Shown piece after piece: positions 35,855 to 49,644 of a stretch of 64,000 nucleotides of DNA (positions are counted from its first letter, which is position 1; each line of letters opens with the position of its first letter). Origin of the DNA: Cinclus cinclus (Eukaryota > Chordata > Aves > Passeriformes > Cinclidae); NCBI RefSeq assembly GCF_963662255.1, contig NW_026912192.1:620001-684000 (forward strand), read 5' to 3'. The position numbers and the translations under genes are program-made. The notes under the pieces were generated by a model. The model was not told the DNA's origin and did not search any database. It saw only the letters and a list, made by a program, of their open reading frames with translations.

Positions 35855-37233
35855 CCTGAAGTGAGTGGCAAGGGCTAAGGGGACAGTGCCAAGGCATCTA
35901 GCTTTCCTGCTAGCAATGCCATTTCTACCCTGCTGTGGAAAACATTGTCCTTTGCCCTTCTGCTCCGAGAGGCAGAGAGCACCTCGGCAGACGCAGTGCA
36001 GAGGGAAAGGACACAGTATCCGAGGGAGCGTGGCGCCGCTTAGGCGGGCAAAGCAGAAAGGTGCCGCCCGGCACTGGCTTTGACTCCCTGAGCTTCCTTG
36101 CTAGGACAGCAGCTGCCGAAAGCTGGCAACTAGGCTGCCAGAGTGCAGAATGTCGGCGGTCTGGCACGCCTGCTTGCCGAAAGCCAGGATCAGCGAGACA
36201 GCGTGCTAGGCTCTGTTTCACAGCACCTTGGAGAACACGCCCTTGAAGAATGCCGTCTCTGTTCCGCAAAAGCTCTGCCACAGTGAAGGTGGAAGAAGCA
36301 GCCTGTGGCCACGGGCAGAGCTGGTCAACAGCTGCGCCTAACTTTGCCAAGCTGCGAGAGCATTCTCAGCCGAGTTCTGCTTTGACAGAGCTATTGCTGA
36401 ACTTTTGCAGCCCCGGAGGCTGCTGAAACCAAGGCTGTGTTCTGCCTCTTCATTCTTGCCTTCCTGTTCTCCAGCGAGAAGTGAAGCTCTGGCACGTCAT
36501 TCAGCTTTGCCGCCTCTCTGCACGGAAAGCACTAGACAGAACTAGTGTGCTTCGTGCATGCTCTCTCCTCGCTTTTATGGTCACTGCTCTGCTTTTTGCT
36601 TGGCAGCGTTCAAAGGGTCCACGGCATACCTCTTGCACAGCGAGAGGTGGCCGGCGAGGAATACTTGCTGGCTTAAGTCGTTCCATGCTCAAGGCATTCA
36701 TCAGAGCAGCACAATGCGGGAAAAGAGGGGGGAACATTGCAGGACAAATTTCTATGCTGGAACATGATTGTCTGCGAGACAGCTCTCCGCAGCGCTAGTA
36801 TTTGGCCAGGCTGAAATCAGCGCCACGGGAAGCCAATCTGACAAGCGGAGTGCAACGAGCGCGGCGATACGGGGCCACTTGGCAGGTGGCCGAAGAAAGA
36901 CGGCTGCCCCGCGAATGTGGTGCCAGAAGGCAAGTTTCAGCAGGGCGTTCCGGGCGAGCTTAATGTGTAGCCGCAGTTGTTCTAGGCGAGATTGTAGCCG
37001 AGAAGCTTTCCGTCTCCATTCACGAGACAAGAAAAGCAGAACGCAATGGTCTAGAGGGTTGAGAAGAAAAGTGCTCGTAGCGAGCTCGTTGCGGCAGAAG
37101 CGAAAGCCAGGAGCAGCGTGCTCGCTGCGAGAAGTAGACGGCGCTTCGCCTCCTTGGGAAGGAAATCGCGTCTGGGCACGAACGGCAGCCAGCGAAGCTT
37201 CAGAACAGCAGGCTGTTCTGCTCAGCGTACGAG
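35855..37233. repeat. Satellite monomer m26
   Basis: Code C-GA-G-T-G-GC-C-A with a private G34. Confidence 0.97.
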
Positions 37234-38612
37234 CCTGAAGTGAGTGGCAAGGGCTAAGGGGACAGTTCCAAGGCATCTAGCTTTCCTGCTAGCAATGCCA
37301 TTTCTACCCTGCTGTGGAAAACATTGTCCTTTGCCCTTCTGCTCCGAGAGGCAGAGAGCACCTCGGCAGACGCAGTGCAGAGGGAAAGGACACAGTATCC
37401 GAGGGAGCGTGGCGCCGCTTAGGCGGGCAAAGCAGAAAGGTGCCGCCCGGCACTGGCTTTGACTCCCTGAGCTTCCTTGCTAGGACAGCAGCTGCCGAAA
37501 GCTGGCAACTAGGCTGCCAGAGTGCAGAATGTCGGCGGTCTGGCACGCCTGCTTGCCGAAAGCCAGGATCAGCGAGACAGCGTGCTAGGCTCTGTTTCAC
37601 AGCACCTTGGAGAACACGCCCTTGAAGAATGCCGTCTCTGTTCCGCAAAAGCTCTGCCACAGTGAAGGTGGAAGAAGCAGCCTGTGGCCACGGGCAGAGC
37701 TGGTCAACAGCTGCGCCTAACTTTGCCAAGCTGCGAGAGCATTCTCAGCCGAGTTCTGCTTTGACAGAGCTATTGCTGAACTTTTGCAGCCCCGGAGGCT
37801 GCTGAAACCAAGGCTGTGTTCTGCCTCTTCATTCTTGCCTTCCTGTTCTCCAGCGAGAAGTGAAGCTCTGGCACGTCATTCAGCTTTGCCGCCTCTCTGC
37901 ACGGAAAGCACTAGACAGAACTAGTGTGCTTCGTGCATGCTCTCTCCTCGCTTTTATGGTCACTGCTCTGCTTTTTGCTTGGCAGCGTTCAAAGGGTCCA
38001 CGGCATACCTCTTGCACAGCGAGAGGTGGCCGGCGAGGAATACTTGCTGGCTTAAGTCGTTCCATGCTCAAGGCATTCATCAGAGCAGCACAATGCGGGA
38101 AAAGAGGGGGGAACATTGCAGGACAAATTTCTATGCTGGAACATGATTGTCTGCGAGACAGCTCTCCGCAGCGCTAGTATTTGGCCAGGCTGAAATCAGC
38201 GCCACGGGAAGCCAATCTGACAAGCGGAGTGCAACGAGCGCGGCGATACGGGGCCACTTGGCAGGTGGCCGAAGAAAGACGGCTGCCCCGCGAATGTGGT
38301 GCCAGAAGGCAAGTTTCAGCAGGGCGTTCCGGGCGAGCTTAATGTGTAGCCGCAGTTGTTCTAGGCGAGATTGTAGCCGAGAAGCTTTCCGTCTCCATTC
38401 ACGAGACAAGAAAAGCAGAACGCAATGGTCTAGAGGGTTGAGAAGAAAAGTGCTCGTAGCGAGCTCGTTGCGGCAGAAGCGAAAGCCAGGAGCGGCGTGC
38501 TCGCTGCGAGAAGTAGACGGCGCTTCGCCTCCTTGGGAAGGAAATCGCGTCTGGGCACGAACGGCAGCCAGCGAAGCTTCAGAACAGCAGGCTGTTCTGC
38601 TCAGCGTACGAG
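37234..38612. repeat. Satellite monomer m27
   Basis: Code C-GA-G-T-G-GC-C-G. Differs from m26 at 34 and 1261. Confidence 0.97.
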
Positions 38613-39991
38613 CCTGAAGTGAGTGGCAAGGGCTAAGGGGACAGTTCCAAGGCATCTAGCTTTCCTGCTAGCAATGCCATTTCTACCCTGCTGTGGAAAA
38701 CATTGTCCTTTGCCCTTCTGCTCCGAGAGGCAGAGAGCACCTCGGCAGACGCAGTGCAGAGGGAAAGGACACAGTATCCGAGGGAGCGTGGCGCCGCTTA
38801 GGCGGGCAAAGCAGAAAGGTGCCGCCCGGCACTGGCTTTGACTCCCTGAGCTTCCTTGCTAGGACAGCAGCTGCCGAAAGCTGGCAACTAGGCTGCCAGA
38901 GTGCAGAATGTCGGCGGTCTGGCACGCCTGCTTGCCGAAAGCCAGGATCAGCGAGACAGCGTGCTAGGCTCTGTTTCACAGCCCCTTGGAGAACACGCCC
39001 TTGAAGAATGCCGTCTCTGTTCCGCAAAAGCTCTGCCACAGTGAAGGTGGAAGAAGCAGCCTGTGGCCACGGGCAGAGCTGGTCAACAGCTGCGCCTAAC
39101 TTTCCCAAGCTGCGAGAGCATTCTCAGCCGAGTTCTGCTTTGACAGAGCTATTGCTGAACTTTTGCAGTCCCGGAGGCTGCTGAAACCAAGGCTGTGTTC
39201 TGCCTCTTCATTCTTGCCTTCCTGTTCTCCAGCGAGAAGTGAAGCTCTGGCACGGCATTCAGCTTTGCCGCCTCTCTGCACGGAAAGCACTAGACAGAAC
39301 TAGTGTGCTTCGTGCATGCTCTCTCCTCGCTTTTATGGTCACTGCTCTGCTTTTTGCTTGGCAGCGTTCAAAGGGTCCACGGCATACCTCTTGCACAGCG
39401 AGAGGTGGCCGGCGAGGAATACTTGCTGGCTTAAGTCGTTCCATGCTCAAGGCATTCATCAGAGCAGCACAATGCGGGAAAAGAGGGGGGAACATTGCAG
39501 GACAAATTTCTATGCTGGAACATGATTGTCTGCGAGACAGCTCTCCGCAGCGCTAGTATTTGGCCAGGCTGAAATCAGCGCCACGGGAAGCCAATCTGAC
39601 AAGCGGAGTGCAACGAGCGCGGCGATACGGGGCCACTTGGCAGGTGGCCGAAGAAAGACGGCTGCCCCGCGAATGTGGTGCCAGAAGGCAAGTTTCAGCA
39701 GGGCGTTCCGGGCGAGCTTAATGTGTAGCCGCAGTTGTTCTAGGCGAGATTGTAGCCGAGAAGCTTTCCGTCTCCATTCACGAGACAAGAAAAGCAGAAC
39801 GCAATGGTCTAGAGGGTTGAGAAGAAAAGTGCTCGTAGCGAGCTCGTTGCGGCAGAAGCGAAAGCCAGGAGCGGCGTGGTCGCTGCGAGAAGTAGACGGC
39901 GCTTCGCCTCCTTGGGAAGGAAATCGCGTCTGGGCACGAACGGCAGCCAGCGAAGCTTCAGAACAGCAGGCTGTTCTGCTCAGCGTACGAG
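38613..39991. repeat. Satellite monomer m28
   Basis: Code C-GA-C-G-G-GC-C-G with C371, T557 and G1267. Looks like a hybrid of an m24-like head and an m25-like tail. Confidence 0.97.
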
Positions 39992-41370
39992 CCTGAAGTG
40001 AGTGGCAAGGGCTAAGGGGACAGTTCCAAGGCATCTAGCTTTCCTGCTAGCAATGCCATTTCTACCCTGCTGTGGAAAACATTGTCCTTTGCCCTTCTGC
40101 TCCGAGAGGCAGAGAGCACCTCGGCAGACGCAGTGCAGAGGGAAAGGACACAGTATCCGAGGGAGCGTGGCGCTGCTTAGGCGGGCAAAGCAGAAAGGTG
40201 CCGCCCGGCACTGGCTTTGACTCCCTGAGCTTCCTTGCTAGGACAGCAGCTGCCGAAAGCTGGCAACTAGGCTGCCAGAGTGCAGAATGTCGGCGGTCTG
40301 GCACGCCTGCTTGCCGAAAGCCAGTTTCAGCGAGACAGCGTGCTAGGCTCTGTTTCACAGCACCTTGGAGAACACGCCCTTGAAGAATGCCGTCTCTGTT
40401 CCGCAAAAGCTCTGCCACAGTGAAGGTGGAAGAAGCAGCCTGTGGCCACGGGCAGAGCTGGTCAACAGCTGCGCCTAACTTTGCCAAGCTGCGAGAGCAT
40501 TCTCAGCCGAGTTCTGCTTTGACAGAGCTATTGCTGAACTTTTGCAGCCCCGGAGGCTGCTGAAACCAAGGCTGTGTTCTGCCTCTTCATTCTTGCCTTC
40601 CTGTGCTCCAGCGAGAAGTGAAGCTCTGGCACGGCATTCAGCTTTGCCGCCTCTCTGCACGGAAAGCACTAGACAGAACTAGTGTGCTTCGTGCATGCTC
40701 TCTCCTCGCTTTTATGGTCACTGCTCTGCTTTTTGCTTGGCAGCGTTCAAAGGGTCCACGGCATACCTCTTGCACAGCGAGAGGTGGCCGGCGAGGAATA
40801 CTTGCTGGCTTAAGTCGTTCCATGCTCAAGGCATTCATCAGAGCAACACAATGGGGGAAAAGAGGGGGGAACATTGCAGGACAAATTTCTATGCTGGAAC
40901 ATGATTGTCTGCGAGACAGCTCTCCGCAGCGCTAGTATTTGGCCAGGCTGAAATCAGCGCCACGGGAAGCCAATCTGACAAGCGGAGTGCAACGAGCGCG
41001 GCGATACGGGGCCACTTGGCAGGTGGCCGAAGAAAGACGGCTGCCCCGCGAATGTGGTGCCAGAAGGCAAGTTTCAGCAGGGCGTTCCGGGCGAGCTTAA
41101 TGTGTAGCCGCAGTTGTTCTAGGCGAGATTGTAGCCGAGAAGCTTTCCGTCTCCATTCACGAGACAAGAAAAGCAGAACGCAATGGTCTAGAGGGTTGAG
41201 AAGAAAAGTGCTCGTAGCGAGCTCGTTGCGGCAGAAGCGAAAGCCAGGAGCGGCGTGCTCGCTGCGAGAAGTAGACGGCGCTTCGCCTCCTTGGGAAGGA
41301 AATCGCGTCTGGGCACGAACGGCAGCCAGCGAAGCTTCAGAACAGCAGGCTGTTCTGCTCAGCGTACGAG
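39992..41370. repeat. Satellite monomer m29
   Basis: Code T-TT-G-G-G-AG-C-G with G614. Like m25 but without A1145 and G1267. Confidence 0.97.
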
Positions 41371-42749
41371 CCTGAAGTGAGTGGCAAGGGCTAAGGGGAC
41401 AGTTCCAAGGCATCTAGCTTTCCTGCTAGCAATGCCATTTCTACCCTGCTGTGGAAAACATTGTCCTTTGCCCTTCTGCTCCGAGAGGCAGAGAGCACCT
41501 CGGCAGACGCAGTGCAGAGGGAAAGGACACAGTATCCGAGGGAGCGTGGCGCCGCGTAGGCGGGCAAAGCAGAAAGGTGCCGCCCGGCACTGGCTTTGAC
41601 TCCCTGAGCTTCCTTGCTAGGACAGCAGCTGCCGAAAGCTGGCAACTAGGCTGCCAGAGTGCAGAATGTCGGCGGTCTGGCACGCCTGCTTGCCGAAAGC
41701 CAGTTTCAGCGAGACAGCGTGCTAGGCTCTGTTTCACAGCACCTTGGAGAACACGCCCTTGAAGAATGCCGTCTCTGTTCCGCAAAAGCTCTGCCACAGT
41801 GAAGGTGGAAGAAGCAGCCTGTGGCCACGGGCAGAGCTGGTCAACAGCTGCGCCTAACTTTGCCAAGCTGCGAGAGCATTCTCAGCCGAGTTCTGCTTTG
41901 ACAGAGCTATTGCTGAACTTTTGCAGCCCCGGAGGCTGCTGAAACCAAGGCTGTGTTCTGCCTCTTCATTCTTGCCTTCCTGTTCTCCAGCGAGAAGTGA
42001 AGCTCTGGCACGTCATTCAGCTTTGCCGCCTCTCTGCACGGAAAGCACTAGACAGAACTAGTGTGCTTCGTGCATGCTCTCTCCTCGCTTTTATGGTCAC
42101 TGCTCTGCTTTTTGCTTGGCAGCGTTCAAAGGGTCCACGGCATACCTCTTGCACAGCGAGAGGTGGCCGGCGAGGAATACTTGCTGGCTTAAGTCGTTCC
42201 ATGCTCAAGGCATTCATCAGAGCAACACAATGGGGGAAAAGAGGGGGGAACATTGCAGGACAAATTTCTATGCTGGAACATGATTGTCTGCGAGACAGCT
42301 CTCCGCAGCGCTAGTATTTGGCCAGGCTGAAATCAGCGCCACGGGAAGCCAATCTGACAAGCGGAGTGCAACGAGCGCGGCGATATGGGGCCACTTGGCA
42401 GGTGGCCGAAGAAAGACGGCTGCCCCGCGAATGTGGTGCCAGAAGGCAAGTTTCAGCAGGGCGTTCCGGGCGAGCTTAATGTGTAGCCGCAGTTGTTCTA
42501 GGCGAGATTGTAGCCGAGAAGCTTTCCGTCTCCATTCACGAGACGAGAAAAGCAGAACGCAATGGTCTAGAGGGTTGAGAAGAAAAGTGCTCGTAGCGAG
42601 CTCGTTGCGGCAGAAGCGAAAGCCAGGAGCAGCGTGCTCGCTGCGAGAAGTAGACGGCGCTTCGCCTCCTTGGGAAGGAAATCGCGTCTGGGCACGAACG
42701 GCAGCCAGCGAAGCTTCAGAACAGCAGGCTGTTCTGCTCAGCGTACGAG
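41371..42749. repeat. Satellite monomer m30
   Basis: Code C-TT-G-T-G-AG-T-A with private G186 and G1175. G186 turns a CTTAGG into CGTAGG and opens a minus-strand frame that is closed in other copies. Confidence 0.97.
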
Positions 42750-44128
42750 CCTGAAGTGAGTGGCAAGGGCTAAGGGGACAGTTCCAAGGCATCTAGCTTT
42801 CCTGCTAGCAATGCCATTTCTACCCTGCTGTGGAAAACATTGTCCTTTGCCCTTCTGCTCCGAGAGGCAGAGAGCACCTCGGCAGACGCAGTGCAGAGGG
42901 AAAGGACACAGTATCCGAGGGAGCGTGGCGCTGCTTAGGCGGGCAAAGCAGAAAGGTGCCGCCCGGCACTGGCTTTGACTCCCTGAGCTTCCTTGCTAGG
43001 ACAGCAGCTGCCGAAAGCTGGCAACTAGGCTGCCAGAGTGCAGAATGTCGGCGGTCTGGCACGCCTGCTTGCCGAAAGCCAGTTTCAGCGAGACAGCGTG
43101 CTAGGCTCTGTTTCACAGCACCTTGGAGAACACGCCCTTGAAGAATGCCGTCTCTGTTCCGCAAAAGCTCTGCCACAGTGAAGGTGGAAGAAGCAGCCTG
43201 TGGCCACGGGCAGAGCTGGTCAACAGCTGCGCCTAACTTTGCCAAGCTGCGAGAGCATTCTCAGCCGAGTTCTGCTTTGACAGAGCTATTGCTGAACTTT
43301 TGCAGCCCCGGAGGCTGCTGAAACCAAGGCTGTGTTCTGCCTCTTCATTCTTGCCTTCCTGTTCTCCAGCGAGAAGTGAAGCTCTGGCACGTCATTCAGC
43401 TTTGCCGCCTCTCTGCACGGAAAGCACTAGACAGAACTAGTGTGCTTCGTGCATGCTCTCTCCTCGCTTTTATGGTCACTGCTCTGCTTTTTGCTTGGCA
43501 GCGTTCAAAGGGTCCACGGCATACCTCTTGCACAGCGAGAGGTGGCCGGCGAGGAATACTTGCTGGCTTAAGTCGTTCCATGCTCAAGGCATTCATCAGA
43601 GCAACACAATGGGGGAAAAGAGGGGGGAACATTGCAGGACAAATTTCTATGCTGGAACATGATTGTCTGCGAGACAGCTCTCCGCAGCGCTAGTATTTGG
43701 CCAGGCTGAAATCAGCGCCACGGGAAGCCAATCTGACAAGCGGAGTGCAACGAGCGCGGCGATACGGGGCCACTTGGCAGGTGGCCGAAGAAAGACGGCT
43801 GCCCCGCGAATGTGGTGCCAGAAGGCAAGTTTCAGCAGGGCGTTCCGGGCGAGCTTAATGTGTAGCCGCAGTTGTTCTAGGCGAGATTGTAGCCGAGAAG
43901 CTTTCCGTCTCCATTCACGAGACAAGAAAAGCAGAACGCAATGGTCTAGAGGGTTGAGAAGAAAAGTGCTCGTAGCGAGCTCGTTGCGGCAGAAGCGAAA
44001 GCCAGGAGCAGCGTGCTCGCTGCGAGAAGTAGACGGCGCTTCGCCTCCTTGGGAAGGAAATCGCGTCTGGGCACGAACGGCAGCCAGAGAAGCTTCAGAA
44101 CAGCAGGCTGTTCTGCTCAGCGTACGAG
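42750..44128. repeat. Satellite monomer m31
   Basis: Code T-TT-G-T-G-AG-C-A with a private A1339. Confidence 0.97.
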
Positions 44129-45507
44129 CCTGAAGTGAGTGGCAAGGGCTAAGGGGACAGTTCCAAGGCATCTAGCTTTCCTGCTAGCAATGCCATTTCT
44201 ACCCTGCTGTGGAAAACATTGTCCTTTGCCCTTCTGCTCCGAGAGGCAGAGAGCACCTCGGCAGACGCAGTGCAGAGGGAAAGGACACAGTATCCGAGGG
44301 AGCGTGGCGCCGCTTAGGCGGGCAAAGCAGAAAGGTGCCGCCCGGCACTGGCTTTGACTCCCTGAGCTTCCTTGCTAGGACAGCAGCTGCCGAAAGCTGG
44401 CAACTAGGCTGCCAGAGTGCAGAATGTCGGCGGTCTGGCACGCCTGCTTGCCGAAAGCCAGTTTCAGCGAGACAGCGTGCTAGGCTCTGTTTCACAGCAC
44501 CTTGGAGAACACGCCCTTGAAGAATGCCGTCTCTGTTCCGCAAAAGCTCTGCCACAGTGAAGGTGGAAGAAGCAGCCTGTGGCCACGGGCAGAGCTGGTC
44601 AACAGCTGCGCCTAACTTTGCCAAGCTGCGAGAGCATTCTCAGCCGAGTTCTGCTTTGACAGAGCTATTGCTGAACTTTTGCAGCCCCGGAGGCTGCTGA
44701 AACCAAGGCTGTGTTCTGCCTCTTCATTCTTGCCTTCCTGTTCTCCAGCGAGAAGTGAAGCTCTGGCACGGCATTCAGCTTTGCCGCCTCTCTGCACGGA
44801 AAGCACTAGACAGAACTAGTGTGCTTCGTGCATGCTCTCTCCTCGCTTTTATGGTCACTGCTCTGCTTTTTGCTTGGCAGCGTTCAAAGGGTCCACGGCA
44901 TACCTCTTGCACAGCGAGAGGTGGCCGGCGAGGAATACTTGCTGGCTTAAGTCGTTCCATGCTCAAGGCATTCATCAGAGCAGCACAATGCGGGAAAAGA
45001 GGGGGGAACATTGCAGGACAAATTTCTATGCTGGAACATGATTGTCTGCGAGACAGCTCTCCGCAGCGCTAGTATTTGGCCAGGCTGAAATCAGCGCCAC
45101 GGGAAGCCAATCTGACAAGCGGAGTGCAACGAGCGCGGCGATACGGGGCCACTTGGCAGGTGGCCGAAGAAAGACGGCTGCCCCGCGAATGTGGTGCCAG
45201 AAGGCAAGTTTCAGCAGGGCGTTGCGGGCGAGCTTAATGTGTAGCCGCAGTTGTTCTAGGCGAGATTGTAGCCGAGAAGCTTTCCGTCTCCATTCACGAG
45301 ACAAGAAAAGCAGAACGCAATGGTCTAGAGGGTTGAGAAGAAAAGTGCTCGTAGCGAGCTCGTTGCGGCAGAAGCGAAAGCCAGGAGCAGCGTGCTCGCT
45401 GCGAGAAGTAGACGGCGCTTCGCCTCCTTGGGAAGGAAATCGCGTCTGGGCACGAACGGCAGCCAGCGAAGCTTCAGAACAGCAGGCTGTTCTGCTCAGC
45501 GTACGAG
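44129..45507. repeat. Satellite monomer m32
   Basis: Code C-TT-G-G-G-GC-C-A with a private G1096. Confidence 0.97.
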
Positions 45508-46886
45508 CCTGAAGTGAGTGGCAAGGGCTAAGGGGACAGTTCCAAGGCATCTAGCTTTCCTGCTAGCAATGCCATTTCTACCCTGCTGTGGAAAACATTG
45601 TCCTTTGCCCTTCTGCTCCGAGAGGCAGAGAGCACCTCGGCAGACGCAGTGCAGAGGGAAAGGACACAGTATCCGAGGGAGCGTGGCGCCGCTTAGGCGG
45701 GCAAAGCAGAAAGGTGCCGCCCGGCACTGGCTTTGACTCCCTGAGCTTCCTTGCTAGGACAGCAGCTGCCGAAAGCTGGCAACTAGGCTGCCAGAGTGCA
45801 GAATGTCGGCGGTCTGGCACGCCTGCTTGCCGAAAGCCAGGATCAGCGAGACAGCGTGCTAGGCTCTGTTTCACAGCCCCTTGGAGAACACGCCCTTGAA
45901 GAATGCCGTCTCTGTTCCGCAAAAGCTCTGCCACAGTGAAGGTGGAAGAAGCAGCCTGTGGCCACGGGCAGAGCTGGCCAACAGCTGCGCCTAACTTTCC
46001 CAAGCTGCGAGAGCATTCTCAGCCGAGTTCTGCTTTGACAGAGCTATTGCTGAACTTTTGCAGCCCCGGAGGCTGCTGAAACCAAGGCTGTGTTCTGCCT
46101 CTTCATTCTTGCCTTCCTGTTCTCCAGCGAGAAGTGAAGCTCTGGCACGTCATTCAGCTTTGCCGCCTCTCTGCACGGAAAGCACTAGACAGAACTAGTG
46201 TGCTTCGTGCATGCTCTCTCCTCGCTTTTATGGTCACTGCTCTGCTTTTTGCTTGGCAGCGTTCCAAGGGTCCACGGCATACCTCTTGCACAGCGAGAGG
46301 TGGCCGGCGAGGAATACTTGCTGGCTTAAGTCGTTCCATGCTCAAGGCATTCATCAGAGCAGCACAATGCGGGAAAAGAGGGGGGAACATTGCAGGACAA
46401 ATTTCTATGCTGGAACATGATTGTCTGCGAGACAGCTCTCCGCAGCGCTAGTATTTGGCCAGGCTGAAATCAGCGCCACGGGAAGCCAATCTGACAAGCG
46501 GAGTGCAACGAGCGCGGCGATATGGGGCCACTTGGCAGGTGGCCGAAGAAAGACGGCTGCCCCGCGAATGTGGTGCCAGAAGGCAAGTTTCAGCAGGGCG
46601 TTCCGGGCGAGCTTAATGTGTAGCCGCAGTTGTTCTAGGCGAGATTGTAGCCGAGAAGCTTTCCGTCTCCATTCACGAGACAAGAAAAGCAGAACGCAAT
46701 GGTCTAGAGGGTTGAGAAGAAAAGTGCTCGTAGCGAGCTCGTTGCGGCAGAAGCGAAAGCCAGGAGCGGCGTGCTCGCTGCGAGAAGTAGACGGCGCTTC
46801 GCCTCCTTGGGAAGGAAATCGCGTCTGGGCACGAACGGCAGCCAGCGAAGCTTCAGAACAGCAGGCTGTTCTGCTCAGCGTACGAG
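45508..46886. repeat. Satellite monomer m33
   Basis: Code C-GA-C-T-G-GC-T-G with C371, C471 and C758. C471 is shared only with m36. Confidence 0.97.
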
Positions 46887-48265
46887 CCTGAAGTGAGTGG
46901 CAAGGGCTAAGGGGACAGTTCCAAGGCATCTAGCTTTCCTGCTAGCAATGCCATTTCTACCCTGCTGTGGAAAACATTGTCCTTTGCCCTTCTGCTCCGA
47001 GAGGCAGAGAGCACCTCGGCAGACGCAGTGCAGAGGGAAAGGACACAGTATCCGAGGGAGCGTGGCGCCGCTTAGGCGGGCAAAGCAGAAAGGTGCCGCC
47101 CGGCACTGGCTTTGACTCCCTGAGCTTCCTTGCTAGGACAGCAGCTGCCGAAAGCTGGCAACTAGGCTGCCAGAGTGCAGAATGTCGGCGGTCTGGCACG
47201 CCTGCTTGCCGAAAGCCAGGATCAGCGAGACAGCGTGCTAGGCTCTGTTTCACAGCACCTTGGAGAACACGCCCTTGAAGAATGCCGTCTCTGTTCCGCA
47301 AAAGCTCTGCCACAGTGAAGGTGGAAGAAGCAGCCTGTGGCCACGGGCAGAGCTGGTCAACAGCTGCGCCTAACTTTGCCAAGCTGCGAGAGCATTCTCA
47401 GCCGAGTTCTGCTTTGACAGAGCTATTGCTGAACTTTTGCAGTCCCGGAGGCTGCTGAAACCAAGGCTATGTTCTGCCTCTTCATTCTTGCCTTCCTGTT
47501 CTCCAGCGAGAAGTGAAGCTCTGGCACGGCATTCAGCTTTGCCGCCTCTCTGCACGGAAAGCACTAGACAGAACTAGTGTGCTTCGTGCATGCTCTCTCC
47601 TCGCTTTTATGGTCACTGCTCTGCTTTTTGCTTGGCAGCGTTCCAAGGGTCCACGGCATACCTCTTGCACAGCGAGAGGTGGCCGGCGAGGAATACTTGC
47701 TGGCTTAAGTCGTTCCATGCTCAAGGCATTCATCAGAGCAGCACAATGCGGGAAAAGAGGGGGGAACATTGCAGGACAAATTTCTATGCTGGAACATGAT
47801 TGTCTGCGAGACAGCTCTCCGCAGCGCTAGTATTTGGCCAGGCTGAAATCAGCGCCACGGGAAGCCAATCTGACAAGCGGAGTGCAACGAGCGCGGCGAT
47901 ATGGGGCCACTTGGCAGGTGGCCGAAGAAAGACGGCTGCCCCGCGAATGTGGTGCCAGAAGGCAAGTTTCAGCAGGGCGTTCCGGGCGAGCTTAATGTGT
48001 AGCCGCAGTTGTTCTAGGCGAGATTGTAGCCGAGAAGCTTTCCGTCTCCATTCACGAGACAAGAAAAGCAGAACGCAATGGTCTAGAGGGTTGAGAAGAA
48101 AAGTGCTCGTAGCGAGCTCGTTGCGGCAGAAACGAAAGCCAGGAGCGGCGTGCTCGCTGCGAGAAGTAGACGGCGCTTCGCCTCCTTGGGAAGGAAATCG
48201 CGTCTGGGCACGAACGGCAGCCAGCGAAGCTTCAGAACAGCAGGCTGTTCTGCTCAGCGTACGAG
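46887..48265. repeat. Satellite monomer m34
   Basis: Code C-GA-G-G-G-GC-T-G with T557 and C758, plus private A583 and A1246. Confidence 0.97.
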
Positions 48266-49644
48266 CCTGAAGTGAGTGGCAAGGGCTAAGGGGACAGTTC
48301 CAAGGCATCTAGCTTTCCTGCTAGCAATGCCATTTCTACCCTGCTGTGGAAAACATTGTCCTTTGCCCTTCTGCTCCGAGAGGCAGAGAGCACCTCGGCA
48401 GACGCAGTGCAGAGGGAAAGGACACAGTATCCGAGGGAGCGTGGCGCCGCTTAGGCGGGAAAAGCAGAAAGGTGCCGCCCGGCACTGGCTTTGACTCCCT
48501 GAGCTTCCTTGCTAGGACAGCAGCTGCCGAAAGCTGGCAACTAGGCTGCCAGAGTGCAGAATGTCGGCGGTCTGGCACGCCTGCTTGCCGAAAGCCAGTT
48601 TCAGCGAGACAGCGTGCTAGGCTCTGTTTCACAGCACCTTGGAGAACACGCCCTTGAAGAATGCCGTCTCTGTTCCGCAAAAGCTCTGCCACAGTGAAGG
48701 TGGAAGAAGCAGCCTGTGGCCACGGGCAGAGCTGGTCAACAGCTGCGCCTAACTTTGCCAAGCTGCGAGAGCATTCTCAGCCGAGTTCTGCTTTGACAGA
48801 GCTATTGCTGAACTTTTGCAGCCCCGGAGGCTGCTGAAACCAAGGCTGTGTTCTGCCTCTTCATTCTTGCCTTCCTGTTCTCCAGCGAGAAGTGAAGCTC
48901 TGGCACGTCATTCAGCTTTGCCGCCTCTCTGCACGGAAAGCACTAGACAGAACTAGTGTGCTTCCTGCATGCTCTCTCCTCGCTTTTATGGTCACTGCTC
49001 TGCTTTTTGCTTGGCAGCGTTCCAAGGGTCCACGGCATACCTCTTGCACAGCGAGAGGTGGCCGGCGAGGAATACTTGCTGGCTTAAGTCGTTCCATGCT
49101 CAAGGCATTCATCAGAGCAGCACAATGCGGGAAAAGAGGGGGGAACATTGCAGGACAAATTTCTATGCTGGAACATGATTGTCTGCGAGACAGCTCTCCG
49201 CAGCGCTAGTATTTGGCCAGGCTGAAATCAGCGCCACGGGAAGCCAATCTGACAAGCGGAGTGCAACGAGCGCGGCGATATGGGGCCACTTGGCAGGTGG
49301 CCGAAGAAAGACGGCTGCCCCGCGAATGTGGTGCCAGAAGGCAAGTTTCAGCAGGGCGTTCCGGGCGAGCTTAATGTGTAGCCGCAGTTGTTCTAGGCGA
49401 GATTGTAGCCGAGAAGCTTTCCGTCTCCATTCACGAGACAAGAAAAGCAGAACGCAATGGTCTAGAGGGTTGAGAAGAAAAGTGCTCGTAGCGAGCTCGT
49501 TGCGGCAGAAGCGAAAGCCAGGAGCGGCGTGCTCGCTGCGAGAAGTAGACGGCGCTTCGCCTCCTTGGGAAGGAAATCGCGTCTGGGCACGAACGGCAGC
49601 CAGCGAAGCTTCAGAACAGCAGGCTGTTCTGCTCAGCGTACGAG
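48266..49644. repeat. Satellite monomer m35
   Basis: Code C-TT-G-T-C-GC-T-G with C758 and a private A195. Carries C700 on a background unlike the m1/m8/m11 type. Confidence 0.97.

Larger units (their letters stand above)
33097..41370. repeat. Spaced pair of dimers at four-monomer distance (5,516 bp)
   Basis: m24-m25 (33097-35854) and m28-m29 (38613-41370) match. m24 and m28 share C371 with T557, and m25 and m29 share T183 with G614. The two intervening monomers, m26 and m27, are of a different type. G1267 sits in the tails of m25 and m28 but not of m24 or m29. The second dimer therefore looks rearranged by exchange within monomers and is not a clean copy. Confidence 0.7.

Noticed and set aside
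41391..41645. Extra minus-strand frame of 84 codons seen only in m30
   Set aside because: It exists only because private variant G186 removes a stop codon. It is a single-copy accident.
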